Shown here: piece after piece, positions 17,727 through 26,273 of the stretch | Layout: each line of letters begins with the position of its first letter | Numbering within the stretch: position 1 is the stretch's first letter | NCBI GenBank assembly: GCA_051005875.1 | Contig: JBPCIX010000062.1 | Span: 1-57,033, forward strand | DNA length: 57,033 nt | Origin: JBPCIX01 sp051005875 | GTDB lineage: Bacteria; Actinomycetota; CADDZG01; JAHWKV01 | Reading direction: 5' to 3' | The notes under the pieces: generated by a model | Database searches by the model: none | Seen by the model: the letters and a program-made list of their open reading frames with translations, nothing else | What the model was told of the DNA's origin: nothing | Program-made: the position numbers and the translations under genes

Positions 17727-18530
17727 CTAGTCCTCCTGGTCGGCCCATACCTGCATAGTTTCGAGGACGGTGGGACCAAAAGTGGTCACCATCGCCACAT
17801 CCAGAGCGTCGCGACCACGACCGATCAGTACCCGGCCCGCTCGCGGCTGGTTGTTTCGAGGGTCGAAAGTCCACCATCGCCCGTCGAGGTAAGCCTCGAA
17901 CCACGCGCAGAAGTCCATCGGAGCTTCGGGTCGCTCGACTTCGATATCGGGCAGGTAGCCGAAGGCGTACCGGCAAGGAATGCTAAATGCGCGGCAAAAG
18001 CTCACGGCGAGGTGCACGAAGTCCCGACACACCCCCGTCCGGCTCTCGTACACGTCGATGGCGGAGATCAGCGGGCTTGCGTTTCCATAGTCAAAGCGGA
18101 TGTTTTGATGAACCCAGTCGCAGACGGCCTGGACACGCCCCCAGCCGGGCTCGGTGGTGGCGAACAACTCCCAGGCAACGTCGGCGAGCAAATCCGAGGG
18201 GCAAAAGCGGCTCGCCAAAACAAACATAAGAGTCTCGTTTGGCAGGTCCTGCACCGGAATCTGAGCGGCCCCCTTGTCGGCGGCGTCAATACCTCCCGAC
18301 ACCTCAACCAATGCATCGTAGCGAAGCGTGGCGGGGCCCTCGGGCAGCGTCAGCCGGTCACAGGGATTTCCGTAGATATCCTGATAGGAACTCACCGGCA
18401 GCGGAGGAACGCTCTCCCAGGTCCCCTCCAGGACCGTCTGCTCTGCATCGGCGCGGGGCCGCACCTGCCAAATTGCCGGCGCGGGGATGCTCGATCGGTA
18501 CTGGAACTCACAACCAACCCGAACCCGCAT
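17727..18530 (-). CDS. Second transglutaminase-like protein
   Basis: 267 residues of the same superfamily as the protein at 13404-14243 but of a different subfamily. It has an N-terminal beta domain, then VYESRTGVCRDFVHLAVSFC with the nucleophilic Cys, MDFCAWFEAYLDGRWWTFDP with the acidic residue, and RVLIGRGRDALDVAM. The catalytic His expected before AWFE is Cys here, so activity by the standard triad is doubtful unless the subfamily uses another base. It lies 169 bp upstream of the ATP-grasp gene on the same strand and plausibly belongs to the same pathway. The gene before it (18549) ends only 18 bp away. Confidence 0.85.
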   Translation of the reverse strand: MRVRVGCEFQYRSSIPAPAIWQVRPRADAEQTVLEGTWESVPPLPVSSYQDIYGNPCDRLTLPEGPATLRYDALVEVSGGIDAADKGAAQIPVQDLPNETLMFVLASRFCPSDLLADVAWELFATTEPGWGRVQAVCDWVHQNIRFDYGNASPLISAIDVYESRTGVCRDFVHLAVSFCRAFSIPCRYAFGYLPDIEVERPEAPMDFCAWFEAYLDGRWWTFDPRNNQPRAGRVLIGRGRDALDVAMVTTFGPTVLETMQVWADQED

Positions 18531-18548
18531 CGCCTGAGCTTCTAACGC

Positions 18549-19214
18549 TTAAGGGGCTCTGCGGATTTCTATGTTGAAGTGGCCCTGAAAGTTACTTGCC
18601 ATAAACAGCCGAAGCCATAGAGGCAGATACATTTCGGTCCCCCTGGCCGTTGAGATATCGCCCAGGTCGATCACCCTAGCGGAGGGCCATCCGAACGTAT
18701 CGAGCAACTCGACCACACTGGCTTTCGCCGCTGCATCGTTTCCGCTCATGAAAAGAACGTGGTCGCCGGGGACCTTCGAAGGGTCCACCATCAGGTCGCA
18801 GTTCAACGTGTTGAGTGTCTTGACGACCTTTGTTTGCGGAAAGGCTTTCTGGATCTGCTCCCCCAGACTGTCTGTGTTACAAACGCTAAGAGTCGGAGGC
18901 ATCCCCGCCGACATATCCAACGGATTAGCTATATCTACCAGGATCTTGCCTTCAAGGTTAGCCGCCCCTGCCGACTCAAGCGCCGCCATTGAACCGGCCC
19001 CCGACGTGCAGTTGAAGAGCATCTCGGCAAAGCTAGCTGCCGCCTGATAGTCACCCGCGCCGGCCTTCGCGCCTGAAGCTGCCACGGCGGATTTAGCGCT
19101 TTCACCGTCGGGAGAGCGCGAGCCGATCATCACTTTGTGTCCCAGTTGTTCCAGCTTGGTTGCGATGGCAATCCCTACCATGCCGGTTCCTAAAACTCCA
19201 CATTTCATGTTCAT
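18549..19214 (-). CDS. NADPH-dependent F420 reductase-like NAD(P)-binding protein
   Basis: 221-residue Rossmann-fold protein of the F420-dependent NADP oxidoreductase-like family. The N-terminal dinucleotide loop is GVLGTGMVGIAIATKLEQLG. The strand GHKVMIGSRSPD ends in Ser-Arg, which favours the NADP 2'-phosphate. Later parts are KILVDIANPLDMS and VVKTLNTLNCDLMVDPSKV. Many members of this family do not use F420, so the electron partner stays open. It lies in line with the transglutaminase gene 18 bp downstream, but a functional link is not evident. Confidence 0.8.
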   Translation of the reverse strand: MNMKCGVLGTGMVGIAIATKLEQLGHKVMIGSRSPDGESAKSAVAASGAKAGAGDYQAAASFAEMLFNCTSGAGSMAALESAGAANLEGKILVDIANPLDMSAGMPPTLSVCNTDSLGEQIQKAFPQTKVVKTLNTLNCDLMVDPSKVPGDHVLFMSGNDAAAKASVVELLDTFGWPSARVIDLGDISTARGTEMYLPLWLRLFMASNFQGHFNIEIRRAP

Positions 19215-19288
19215 CTCCCGACTCTCGCTGAATGAGCAGCCACCTTAACCGCAAATCTCACGATGCTTGCCGCCTTGCATGACCGCAG

Positions 19289-20191
19289 TTATTGTCCGTA
19301 GCCCACTTCTAAAAGAACGTCGCCCGACGTGGTCCTGACATACACCTGCCAGTGATAAAAGGCTAAGTAGGTACGCTCGTCGTCGAGCATTTGTTTGGTG
19401 TAAATGTTTATGGCGCTGACGTAGCGCTGACTGCGGTTGTACGCGAAAAGCGCCTTGTCCATTGCAGCCGGCGCCCCCGATGCTTTGAGGTAACGGGCCG
19501 CGGCGAAAATGGCGTCGTGAGGATCGTTGATATCTCCTTCGCCGTACTGCGCCCACGTTCCCGGAATAAATTGCATCGGCCCCTGGGCGCCGGCGCTGCT
19601 GGTCCCCCGGATCCTTCCCATCCTGGTTTCCACCAGATGAATTGAAGCAAGGTATGCCCACGGAATGCCGAAGCGATCTTGGGCTTGCTGGTAGTAGCGG
19701 CGGAGTTCTTCCGCTGGCGTCGGCTGCACGATTTTCCAGTCCGGGATTTTTTCGGCGGGCTTCGTCAAGGACCTCAGTTCGGCGCCCGCCTGTATGTTTG
19801 CTTGAACCACTTGCTTAAGTGCCGGAGGGGCCTTGGCTATCGCCACCGCTCGGTATGAGGGGTCTGCGACCAGCTTGCGGTAAGCAGCTTGCTGGACTCT
19901 GCCTAAACGGCTGAAGGCCTCAGGTGGAGTTGACTCCGAACGGATCGCCGCCTCGGCCCCGATCAGTTCAGCCGCTATCTGCTGAGGGTCGTCGAGGGCC
20001 GGTAAGCTGGTGGGGACCGGGACAACGGTCAGGGTTGAAGTAGCAGCTTCGCCTGGGGTCAGTTCGCTTGGGGTCGACGAAGGTTGGGATGCGCTCTTTT
20101 CCAACTTGCTGGGCGGCGGGCTTGGAGGGCTCGAACCAGCCCCGCAGCCGGCGAACATCGCAGCGATAATGCCAATGGCTAGAAATTGCAT
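19289..20191 (-). CDS. Secreted lytic transglycosylase, predicted lipoprotein
   Basis: Cleaves peptidoglycan glycan strands. The N-terminus is a lipoprotein signal (MQFLAIGIIAAMFAGCG, lipidation Cys about residue 16), then a Ser/Pro/Thr-rich linker to about residue 65, a helical region, and an SLT/MltB-like catalytic domain from about 170. Catalytic Glu is in ASIHLVETRMGRI; SSAGAQGPMQFIPGTWAQYG and DPHDAIFAAARYLKASGAP are typical of the family. The total of 300 residues fits. It lies 92 bp downstream of the RlpA-like gene on the same strand; together they form a wall-remodelling pair. Confidence 0.88.
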   Translation of the reverse strand: MQFLAIGIIAAMFAGCGAGSSPPSPPPSKLEKSASQPSSTPSELTPGEAATSTLTVVPVPTSLPALDDPQQIAAELIGAEAAIRSESTPPEAFSRLGRVQQAAYRKLVADPSYRAVAIAKAPPALKQVVQANIQAGAELRSLTKPAEKIPDWKIVQPTPAEELRRYYQQAQDRFGIPWAYLASIHLVETRMGRIRGTSSAGAQGPMQFIPGTWAQYGEGDINDPHDAIFAAARYLKASGAPAAMDKALFAYNRSQRYVSAINIYTKQMLDDERTYLAFYHWQVYVRTTSGDVLLEVGYGQ

Positions 20192-20283
20192 CCAGCACTC
20201 ATCATCCCTTATTACGCCTGCAAGGGCGTCTACGAAGCGGCTTCAAATGAAGGCCCCTTTCTTGGCCGCACCGGCCACCCCGC

Positions 20284-21504
20284 TTATGGATATGGGGGGG
20301 CGGGCGCGGAGGGAAGCAGGATCTCCATTTTGACCGAGCCTGTGCCCCCCATTCCAATCGCTTGGGCCGCTGCCTTGGAAAGGTCAATGTCGCGGCCGGG
20401 TATGTAGGGCCCCCGGTCCGTGATCACGACCACTACCGCTTTGCCTCCGCTGCTGACTTTAATCAAAGCCCCGAAGGGCAGGCTCAAACTGGCCGCCGTC
20501 ATCTGAGAGGATTGGAAGGTCGAGCCGCTGGAGGCCCTGCAGCCTTCGAAACCGGGGCCGTACCAGGAGGCGGCCCCGTTGAAGGTAACGTCGGTGCCGC
20601 TGAGCTTGGGCGGCATAAAGGGCTCGGCGCCGGCAGCCGGAGCGTACCAATTGAGCAACGCCGCCAGTTTGGCGTTTTGCGCTGCGGAGCCGGGTGAGCA
20701 CACTTTGGGGGCCTGGGCCTGCTGGGCCGCCGCCTTGGCAGCCGCGCGGGCGGCCGCGGCCGCGGCTTCAGCTCTTGCCGCCAGGACGGCCTTCTCTGCC
20801 GCCATTGCCTCTTGAATTGAGGTCTTGAGCTTCGAGAGTGAGGCCGCTCGCTGCTTGCGGGAATCGGCCAACTTGGTGCGAAGGACGTTCAACTCGACGG
20901 TTCTTTTCGCGACCTGGTTCGAGGTGACCGCGAGAGCGGCCTTTTCTTCAGTCAATCGGTCCTTCAAGCTCATCGATTCGAGCAAAACCTTGCCGTCTTG
21001 CTGAGCAAGGCTTCGCCAGTAAACTCTAAGCAGCGAGAGGTCGGCGAGGGTTCGCGGCGTCAAGAGCATCCCGATCACCGTGGCCGGGCTGGTCTGGTAC
21101 ATCCGCCGGGCACGCTGGCCCGACAACTTTTTCACGAGTTCGGCCCGGGCCTCGGTCTGGGTGATTCGGGCTTCAGCCTCGCCGATCTTCGACTGCAGCG
21201 CCTTGATCTCGGTTTCGTTTTGGGCGATCGTGCGCCCGGCCTGGAAGGCGCTGGCATCGAAGGCCTTCAACTCGTTCAAAACCGCTGCCGTTTGAGCGTT
21301 GGCCTTAGCCAGCCTGGCCCTGATCGCTTCAAGTTCCGGATCGCTCTGCGCGTCAACGGGCGCTTTGGGCGCGGCACCCGGGACGGGACTTTGTGCGCCG
21401 GCCGAAGGCAACTCACCAGGAACCACCCCCAAGCCCGAAAGTATGGTGAGGGCCAGGCCGACTTCAATCAGCGCCTTGAGCAGCCGCTCGGGCCGAAAAT
21501 CCAT
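20284..21504 (-). CDS. Secreted coiled-coil protein with RlpA-like double-psi beta-barrel domain
   Basis: 406 residues. A signal peptide ends near SAGAQ (about 38). Residues 50-270 are two long coiled-coil blocks (ARLAKANAQTAAVLNELKAF; LTEEKAALAVTSNQVAKRTV) with an Ala-rich stretch, as in PcsB/RipC-type hydrolase regulators. The C-terminal 95 residues are an RlpA-like barrel: GAASWYGPGFEGCRASSG, TAASLSLPFGALIKV, ITDRGPYIPGRDIDLSKAAA. In RlpA the barrel cuts denuded glycan; the coiled coil suggests recruitment or gating by a membrane partner such as FtsEX. That part is inference. Confidence 0.83.
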   Translation of the reverse strand: MDFRPERLLKALIEVGLALTILSGLGVVPGELPSAGAQSPVPGAAPKAPVDAQSDPELEAIRARLAKANAQTAAVLNELKAFDASAFQAGRTIAQNETEIKALQSKIGEAEARITQTEARAELVKKLSGQRARRMYQTSPATVIGMLLTPRTLADLSLLRVYWRSLAQQDGKVLLESMSLKDRLTEEKAALAVTSNQVAKRTVELNVLRTKLADSRKQRAASLSKLKTSIQEAMAAEKAVLAARAEAAAAAARAAAKAAAQQAQAPKVCSPGSAAQNAKLAALLNWYAPAAGAEPFMPPKLSGTDVTFNGAASWYGPGFEGCRASSGSTFQSSQMTAASLSLPFGALIKVSSGGKAVVVVITDRGPYIPGRDIDLSKAAAQAIGMGGTGSVKMEILLPSAPAPPYP

Positions 21505-21689
21505 CGGTTCACGCTAGCAGCAGCGCAGCGGGAGAACCAGGATTTCCATGAGGGCGCCAACGGGCGAGAACGGTGGCGTTTGAGAGAGGATCCTCAGGGC
21601 AGGATGGATGTTGACCAGGAGATCCTCAATTTCTATTGAAGCTTCAAAGCATTCTGAGACTCCATTCGTTCTAGTAAAGGGACGGCACT

Positions 21690-22544
21690 TTGAGATTTCG
21701 TAAGGACGCTTCACTTGACACCTCGCAGGTTACTGACCGACGAGGCATGGGGGCCGGGCGAGCCACTTTGGGCGGCGGCGGCCTGATCGGTCTTATCTTC
21801 CTTGTGGTTCAATTGCTCAACAACGGAACCGGCAGTGCTCCTCAGTTCGATTTTGGCGCTCAGACCGGCCCTGACTCGGATCTATCCGCAGAGTGCCGGA
21901 CCGGCGAGGACGCCAACCAGCGAGATGACTGCCGCATCGTCGCGGTGATCAACAGCGTTCAGGCATATTGGGAGAAAAAGCTTCCCGAGTACCGCCCTGC
22001 CCCAACGGTCTTTTTTGAGGGGCAGGTTGACACTGCTTGCGGCCTCGCGAACTCAGCCGTCGGACCTTTCTACTGTCCTCCCGGAGAGAAGATTTACATC
22101 GACCTGGGCTTCTATGCCGACCTTAGAACTAAGTTTGGCGCAAAGGGAGGCCCGTTCGCCGAGGCCTACGTCATTGCGCACGAGTATGGCCACCACGTTG
22201 AGAACTTGACCGGCGCTCTTCAGGAGGGCCAAAGCGACCGATCCACGGGCCCGCAAAGTGCCGGTGTTCGTGTCGAGCTGCAGGCCGATTGCCTGGCAGG
22301 TATGTGGGCAAATGGCGCCGTCGAAACCGCCTTCATTGAGGAATTGACCGAGGCTGACATCGCAGATGGATTGAATGCAGCATCATCGATTGGCGATGAC
22401 CGAATTCAGCAGCAAGTGCAGGGCCAAGTCAATCCCGAGGGGTTCACTCACGGTTCTTCCGAGCAGCGTCAGCAGTGGTTCTTAACGGGCTACGAGAAGG
22501 GCTCGCTGGAGGCCTGTGACACCTTCGCCGCAAGCAAGGTCTAA
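21690..22544 (+). CDS. Neutral zinc metallopeptidase, YpfJ family
   Basis: 284-residue membrane-anchored protein. A cytoplasmic N-end (RRGMGAGRATLGGGG) precedes one membrane helix (about 30-45). The catalytic domain has AEAYVIAHEYGHHVENLTG, with HExxH at residues 164-168, and the downstream ELQADCLAGMWA that supplies the third ligand in this family. Flanking cysteines (DTACG, FYCPPG) are also conserved. Its biological role is not established. It converges on the LppX-like gene with a 13-bp gap. Confidence 0.9.
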   Translation: MRFRKDASLDTSQVTDRRGMGAGRATLGGGGLIGLIFLVVQLLNNGTGSAPQFDFGAQTGPDSDLSAECRTGEDANQRDDCRIVAVINSVQAYWEKKLPEYRPAPTVFFEGQVDTACGLANSAVGPFYCPPGEKIYIDLGFYADLRTKFGAKGGPFAEAYVIAHEYGHHVENLTGALQEGQSDRSTGPQSAGVRVELQADCLAGMWANGAVETAFIEELTEADIADGLNAASSIGDDRIQQQVQGQVNPEGFTHGSSEQRQQWFLTGYEKGSLEACDTFAASKV

Positions 22545-22557
22545 CGCTCTGTCCGTT

Positions 22558-23280
22558 TTACCTTAAGAGCTCATCCGGAACGGGAGGTGGCGCCGGAAGG
22601 TTTAGCTCGGCGCCAAGATCGGAGAATTTGGTCGTAGCTTCCAGCTGAAGCTTCGCGGGCTGCCCCTCCGGCCGCACGGACACTAGGGGAACCTTGAACT
22701 CTTGTAACCCGAATTGACTATCTAGTCTCACCAGCACCTTGACCCGGCCCCCGGCCCCTCTTATTCCAACCACCTGGGGGGACGACGTTCCGCTGACCAA
22801 CCATCCCCGATCGATCTTCTTGGCCGAGAGATTGCCCAGCTTTTTAAGTACCGACGCCGGCCCCAGGGTGGCAACGTTTTCAAGCTGTTCTGGGACAGTT
22901 GCCACCGCTTTCCAGGGGCCGTCGGCGGCCATGACCCAGATCCGCCCGGAGCGCCGCAACAACTCGACCCGTTGCCCGGCGTTTACCAGGACGGCGTACA
23001 CATCGGGGACTCCTTCGTCACCCAAGGAAACCACTTCTCCTTGAATTTTGGCCTCGGCCGGCCGAGGCCCCCCCGTCAAGGTGACAATCGCATCGAAGCG
23101 GAATCCCTTCGCCTCTTCGAGACGCTCGATCGCTTTTTGAACGACTTCTTGACCTTGGGCGACGGTTTTGGGTTCCCCGCAGGCGCCTAGAGAAAAAGCC
23201 AGAAGCACAACGCCAAGTAGCCCCGTTAGGAGCTGCTTGACGTTGTGTGACCTACGGTCCGGTCGGGGTCGTGAAAGCAC
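22558..23280 (-). CDS. LppX/LprG-like lipoprotein
   Basis: 240 residues, GTG start at 23280. A lipoprotein signal (LLTGLLGVVLLAFSLGACG) places the lipidated Cys at about residue 34. The rest looks like the LppX_LprAFG fold, half-barrel lipid carriers: VQKAIERLEEAKGFRFDA, then alternating beta-strands ending in KVPLVSVRPEGQPAKLQLEA. Known relatives carry lipids or lipoglycans across the actinobacterial envelope. It starts 20 bp after the stop of the acidic protein gene, so the two are probably co-transcribed. Confidence 0.75.
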   Translation of the reverse strand: MLSRPRPDRRSHNVKQLLTGLLGVVLLAFSLGACGEPKTVAQGQEVVQKAIERLEEAKGFRFDAIVTLTGGPRPAEAKIQGEVVSLGDEGVPDVYAVLVNAGQRVELLRRSGRIWVMAADGPWKAVATVPEQLENVATLGPASVLKKLGNLSAKKIDRGWLVSGTSSPQVVGIRGAGGRVKVLVRLDSQFGLQEFKVPLVSVRPEGQPAKLQLEATTKFSDLGAELNLPAPPPVPDELLR

Positions 23281-23300
23281 CGAAACCTGTAGTCTTCCTG

Positions 23301-23858
23301 TCAGTCGTCTTCTGTGTTGTTTACGTCGTCTTCATCCGGGCCGTCGTCATCGCTGTCTTCGTCCGTGTCGTCGGCCTCGTCAGGCTCGTCCGTGTCGTCT
23401 GGCGCCTCGGGCCCGTCGGGCTCGTCCGCTTCGTCGTCGGCATCTGCCTCGTCTGGGGCTTCGGGGCCCTCAGTTTCTACCTCAGCTTTGACTCCGGTGG
23501 GCAAGCCCTGTTCGTCGAGCGTTACCTCTCCGAGACCTACCCCTATCTCGGTCCCATCGACAAGGGTGATTTTCACTTCATCGCCTTCAATCTCGGACTG
23601 GGCGTCCTCGGGAAGACCGGACAAACCGAGCACAACCAGCTCGCCGTTGCGGTCCACCTGGAAGGTGAGCATCAAAGCGAGGCCGGAGACATCCACCGTC
23701 ACACTGAATCCGCCGTCAGCCGCAGGCGCCGGCGTCAGAACTACTTCGTATTCCTGCTCGGAGGGGTCTTGGCTTTCGTCTGCCGAAGCCACGGCCATGG
23801 GGGCCACGAAAAAACTAAAAAGGCACAACAACACAAGTACGACCGGCAGCTTTTTCAT
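23301..23858 (-). CDS. Secreted protein with a very acidic C-terminal tail
   Basis: I place the start at the ATG at 23858 because it gives a clean signal peptide (MKKLPVVLVLLCLFSFFVAP, cleavage near AVASA); the frame extends upstream to 23927. About 100 residues of beta-rich sequence follow (GGFSVTVDVSGLALMLTFQV, DEVKITLVDGTEIGVGLGEV). The last 55 residues are mostly Asp, Glu and Pro, ending DVNNTEDD. I do not recognise a family. The tail could bind divalent cations or act as a spacer in the wall. Upstream partner of the LppX-like gene. Confidence 0.7.
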   Translation of the reverse strand: MKKLPVVLVLLCLFSFFVAPMAVASADESQDPSEQEYEVVLTPAPAADGGFSVTVDVSGLALMLTFQVDRNGELVVLGLSGLPEDAQSEIEGDEVKITLVDGTEIGVGLGEVTLDEQGLPTGVKAEVETEGPEAPDEADADDEADEPDGPEAPDDTDEPDEADDTDEDSDDDGPDEDDVNNTEDD

Positions 23859-24005
23859 GTACAACCTCCAGCGATCAAGGGACAGAGCAGAGCCGCCTTC
23901 TAGCAACTCTGTTAAGCCTATCGGCATTTTGCGGGGCGAAGTGAAGGCGGGCGGCTCCCCATTTCGGGGTACTCTAAGTTTTGCCGGGCGCTCCCTGGAA
24001 CAGAG

Positions 24006-24524
24006 CTACTCGGTTGGGGGCCATTTTGGCTTTAGGGCCTCGGAGGCCGGCGTCTCGGGAGGCGTGTTGCGGACCCGCATCCCGTACTCGAACACGATCG
24101 CGCCCCCTACGTAGCCGCCTACGGTGAGCAAAGCGAAGGCGCCCAGCACCGTGAGCCCGGCAGCGGTGGTCACGTTATTGGTGTCATAGGTATTTTTCAG
24201 GAGACACTCGCCCAGCAAAAATAATCCGGTACTTGTGGCCATCGTCAGCCAATGAATGTTTGCGGTTCTGCGCATTCCGTTGCCGCGCGGTATTGAAAAG
24301 TAGTCGGCGAAGCCGGTGATCACCGTGGGCACGGCAAAGATCAGCCCGACGGCAATGGCCAAAAAGCCGGCTTTGACCATCGGGAACTTGTCGGTCATAA
24401 AGCCCAGCCATCCGGCCATCACCAAAGCGGTTCCCGCGGTATAGGCCCCGATGCTGGCATCGGTCAGGGGTGGGTGCGCGGGGTGACCACCAAAGCCTCG
24501 AAACAAATTCAGAAATGAGTTCAT
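24006..24524 (-). CDS. DUF2231 integral membrane protein
   Basis: 172 residues with four membrane helices and the family start FGGHPAHPPLTDASIGAYTA, where His-Pro motifs near the first helix are typical of DUF2231. HWLTMATSTGLFLLGECLL and GGYVGGAIVFEYGMRV make up the later helices. Function unknown; relatives are sometimes found beside redox or haem proteins. Divergent from the DUF1326 gene over 134 bp. Confidence 0.8.
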   Translation of the reverse strand: MNSFLNLFRGFGGHPAHPPLTDASIGAYTAGTALVMAGWLGFMTDKFPMVKAGFLAIAVGLIFAVPTVITGFADYFSIPRGNGMRRTANIHWLTMATSTGLFLLGECLLKNTYDTNNVTTAAGLTVLGAFALLTVGGYVGGAIVFEYGMRVRNTPPETPASEALKPKWPPTE

Positions 24525-24658
24525 CTAACCTCCTGCGAAGAGGGGTACCCCGTCCCTTCGACGGACAAACCAATCCCGCACAATCTGCTGTTGGAACCGT
24601 CTATTGCTTGCGCGCCGGCCCTGATATAGGATTTGTTACCCGTCGAAAGGAGCACTCC

Positions 24659-25312
24659 GTGGCCGAGATTGCCGAGATTCCTTCCTGGCACGTCCGTGGT
24701 GACTGGTTCGATGTTTGCAAATGCAACATCCCTTGTCCCTGTTATTTCGCGCAAACCCCCACATTTGGGGATTGCGACGGGACTCTGGTTTGGCGCATAA
24801 ACGACGGGGCTTATGGCGACGTCGACCTGGCCGGATTGTGCGTCCTGGCCCTCGCCTCTTTTGAGGGAAACATCTGGGACGAAGCAACCAAGGCGGATAT
24901 GGCGATTTTCTTCGATGCAAAGGCCGACGAGCGCCAACGAGAGGCCCTTCAAACGATTTTTGGCGGCCAAGCTGGCGGCTGGCCGGGCGGTTTCGCCGAT
25001 CTAATCGGGAATTTGCGCGGGACCGAATTCGCGCCCATCGAGTTCGAAGTGGCAGATGATTTCTCATCGTGGAGCGCAAAGATTCCCGGCAAGGTGGACG
25101 CCCGGGCCGAAGCCCTCGTTGGTCCCACCTCGGTACCCGGCAAACTCGTGCAGGTCCACAACCCTGCGGGAAGCGAAGTCGGGCCTGGCTCCATTGCGAC
25201 CCAGGGCGTCGCGGTGATGGACCAAGCCGACGGTTTCGATTTCAAGTGGGAGCGCAGCGGCCAGTCGAGCAAACACATGGCATTCGATTGGAGCGGGCCC
25301 GACCCAACGTGA
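24659..25312 (+). CDS. DUF1326 domain protein
   Basis: 217 residues from a GTG at 24659, chosen because GAAAGGAG lies at ideal distance and the family begins here (EIPSWHVRGDWFDVCKCNIP). An open frame continues upstream to 24470 without a ribosome-binding site. The Cys cluster CKCNIPCPC near the N-end is the family signature and looks like a metal or thiol site. Overlaps the DUF2182 gene by GTGA; the two families occur together widely, so they probably act as one membrane-associated unit of unknown function. Confidence 0.85.
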   Translation: MAEIAEIPSWHVRGDWFDVCKCNIPCPCYFAQTPTFGDCDGTLVWRINDGAYGDVDLAGLCVLALASFEGNIWDEATKADMAIFFDAKADERQREALQTIFGGQAGGWPGGFADLIGNLRGTEFAPIEFEVADDFSSWSAKIPGKVDARAEALVGPTSVPGKLVQVHNPAGSEVGPGSIATQGVAVMDQADGFDFKWERSGQSSKHMAFDWSGPDPT

Positions 25313-26136
25313 GCACCCGCCCCACCGCCGGAAACGCGACTTCCCGGAGGTGGGAGGGGGCCCTCGTAGCAGTTTTGCTCGGGCTTGCCGCGATTTCCTG
25401 GGTTGTCACCGCCCGGTGGTCGCTGCCCGAAATGAGGACGGGACTTTTGACCCGGGCGCCCGCACCGCCAATGGCAGGCGACTCCATGGCTTTGATGACG
25501 GACGGTCTTTTGCATCCAACGCCGATGCTGGGCCTTTTCCTGCTCACCTGGCTTGTGATGATGGTCGCAATGATGTTCCCTGCGGTTGTTCCGGTGGTAG
25601 TAACATTCGACCGATGGAGACGCCGAAAGGCGCGCCCGAAATCCGCCACGGCTTTGTTTGTCGGAGGATATCTTTTGGGCTGGTCGGTTTTCGGCTTGGT
25701 CGTCTACGCTGCGATGTTGTACCTGGAGCCGCTTCTTCCGGCCGGCGCCACGTCGGTACGGTGGGGAGCCGCTCTGTTGATTTTGGCCGGCGCCTATCAA
25801 CTCACTGGGCTGAAGGCAAGATGCTTGAAGCAATGCCGTTCACCCCTGGCTTTCGTGGCCGAGCACGCAACCCAGCTTCGCCGCGGCGGCTTTGGTCCGG
25901 CCAAAGTCGGTCTTGCCCACGGCATGTTTTGTCTTGGGTGCTGTTGGGCCCTAATGCTGGTACTGGTGCTACTGGGAATGATGAGCTTGGCGTGGATGGC
26001 CGCAGTGGCAGGCGTAATCTTCGTGGAAAAGGTGCTCCCCATAGGCTCCCGGGTCCCGCCAGTCGTAGCCGCGGTACTAATCGGGCTCGGCGGATTTCTA
26101 TTGGTGCTCCCCCAAGCCCTGCTAAGCCTCAACTAA
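25309..26136 (+). CDS. DUF2182 polytopic membrane protein
   Basis: 275 residues from the GTG at 25309, whose GTGA overlaps the DUF1326 stop. About seven membrane helices. Family marks are LTWLVMMVAMMFPAVVP (a Met-rich helix), YQLTGLKARCLKQCRSPL with paired Cys, and AHGMFCLGCCWALMLVLVL with a Cys triplet. Met- and Cys-rich helices suggest metal (copper) handling, but this is inference. The alternative frame start at 25069 overlaps the upstream gene and is rejected. Confidence 0.85.
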   Translation: MSTRPTAGNATSRRWEGALVAVLLGLAAISWVVTARWSLPEMRTGLLTRAPAPPMAGDSMALMTDGLLHPTPMLGLFLLTWLVMMVAMMFPAVVPVVVTFDRWRRRKARPKSATALFVGGYLLGWSVFGLVVYAAMLYLEPLLPAGATSVRWGAALLILAGAYQLTGLKARCLKQCRSPLAFVAEHATQLRRGGFGPAKVGLAHGMFCLGCCWALMLVLVLLGMMSLAWMAAVAGVIFVEKVLPIGSRVPPVVAAVLIGLGGFLLVLPQALLSLN

Positions 26137-26239
26137 CGCCCAAACCTGATCCAGATTGCGTCCGATCCATCGGGCAGGGCTCCCCTGTCGAGGTACGAAT
26201 GCCGGGGCGCCGGTTCGGGTTGCTCGATGCCTGGTAGCA

Positions 26240-26260
26240 TCTAAGTAGGTTTCTAAGTAG
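26240..26260 (+). promoter_or_regulatory. Tandem TCTAAGTAG repeats before the toxin-antitoxin operon
   Basis: Two perfect 9-bp copies of TCTAAGTAG separated by 3 bp (12-bp period) end 13 bp before the antitoxin start. Position and spacing suit a site for the autoregulatory antitoxin or an overlapping promoter element. Confidence 0.45.
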
Positions 26261-26273
26261 AAAGGGTTGAGCT

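Noticed and set aside
23247..23903. Val-rich 218-codon plus-strand frame
   Set aside because: Antisense of the Asp/Glu tail (GAC/GAG codons read as GTC/CTC); it is composition-driven.
24949..25833. 294-codon minus-strand frame across the DUF1326/DUF2182 pair
   Set aside because: Runs antisense through two genes with good family signatures and a GTGA coupling; no recognisable sequence of its own.
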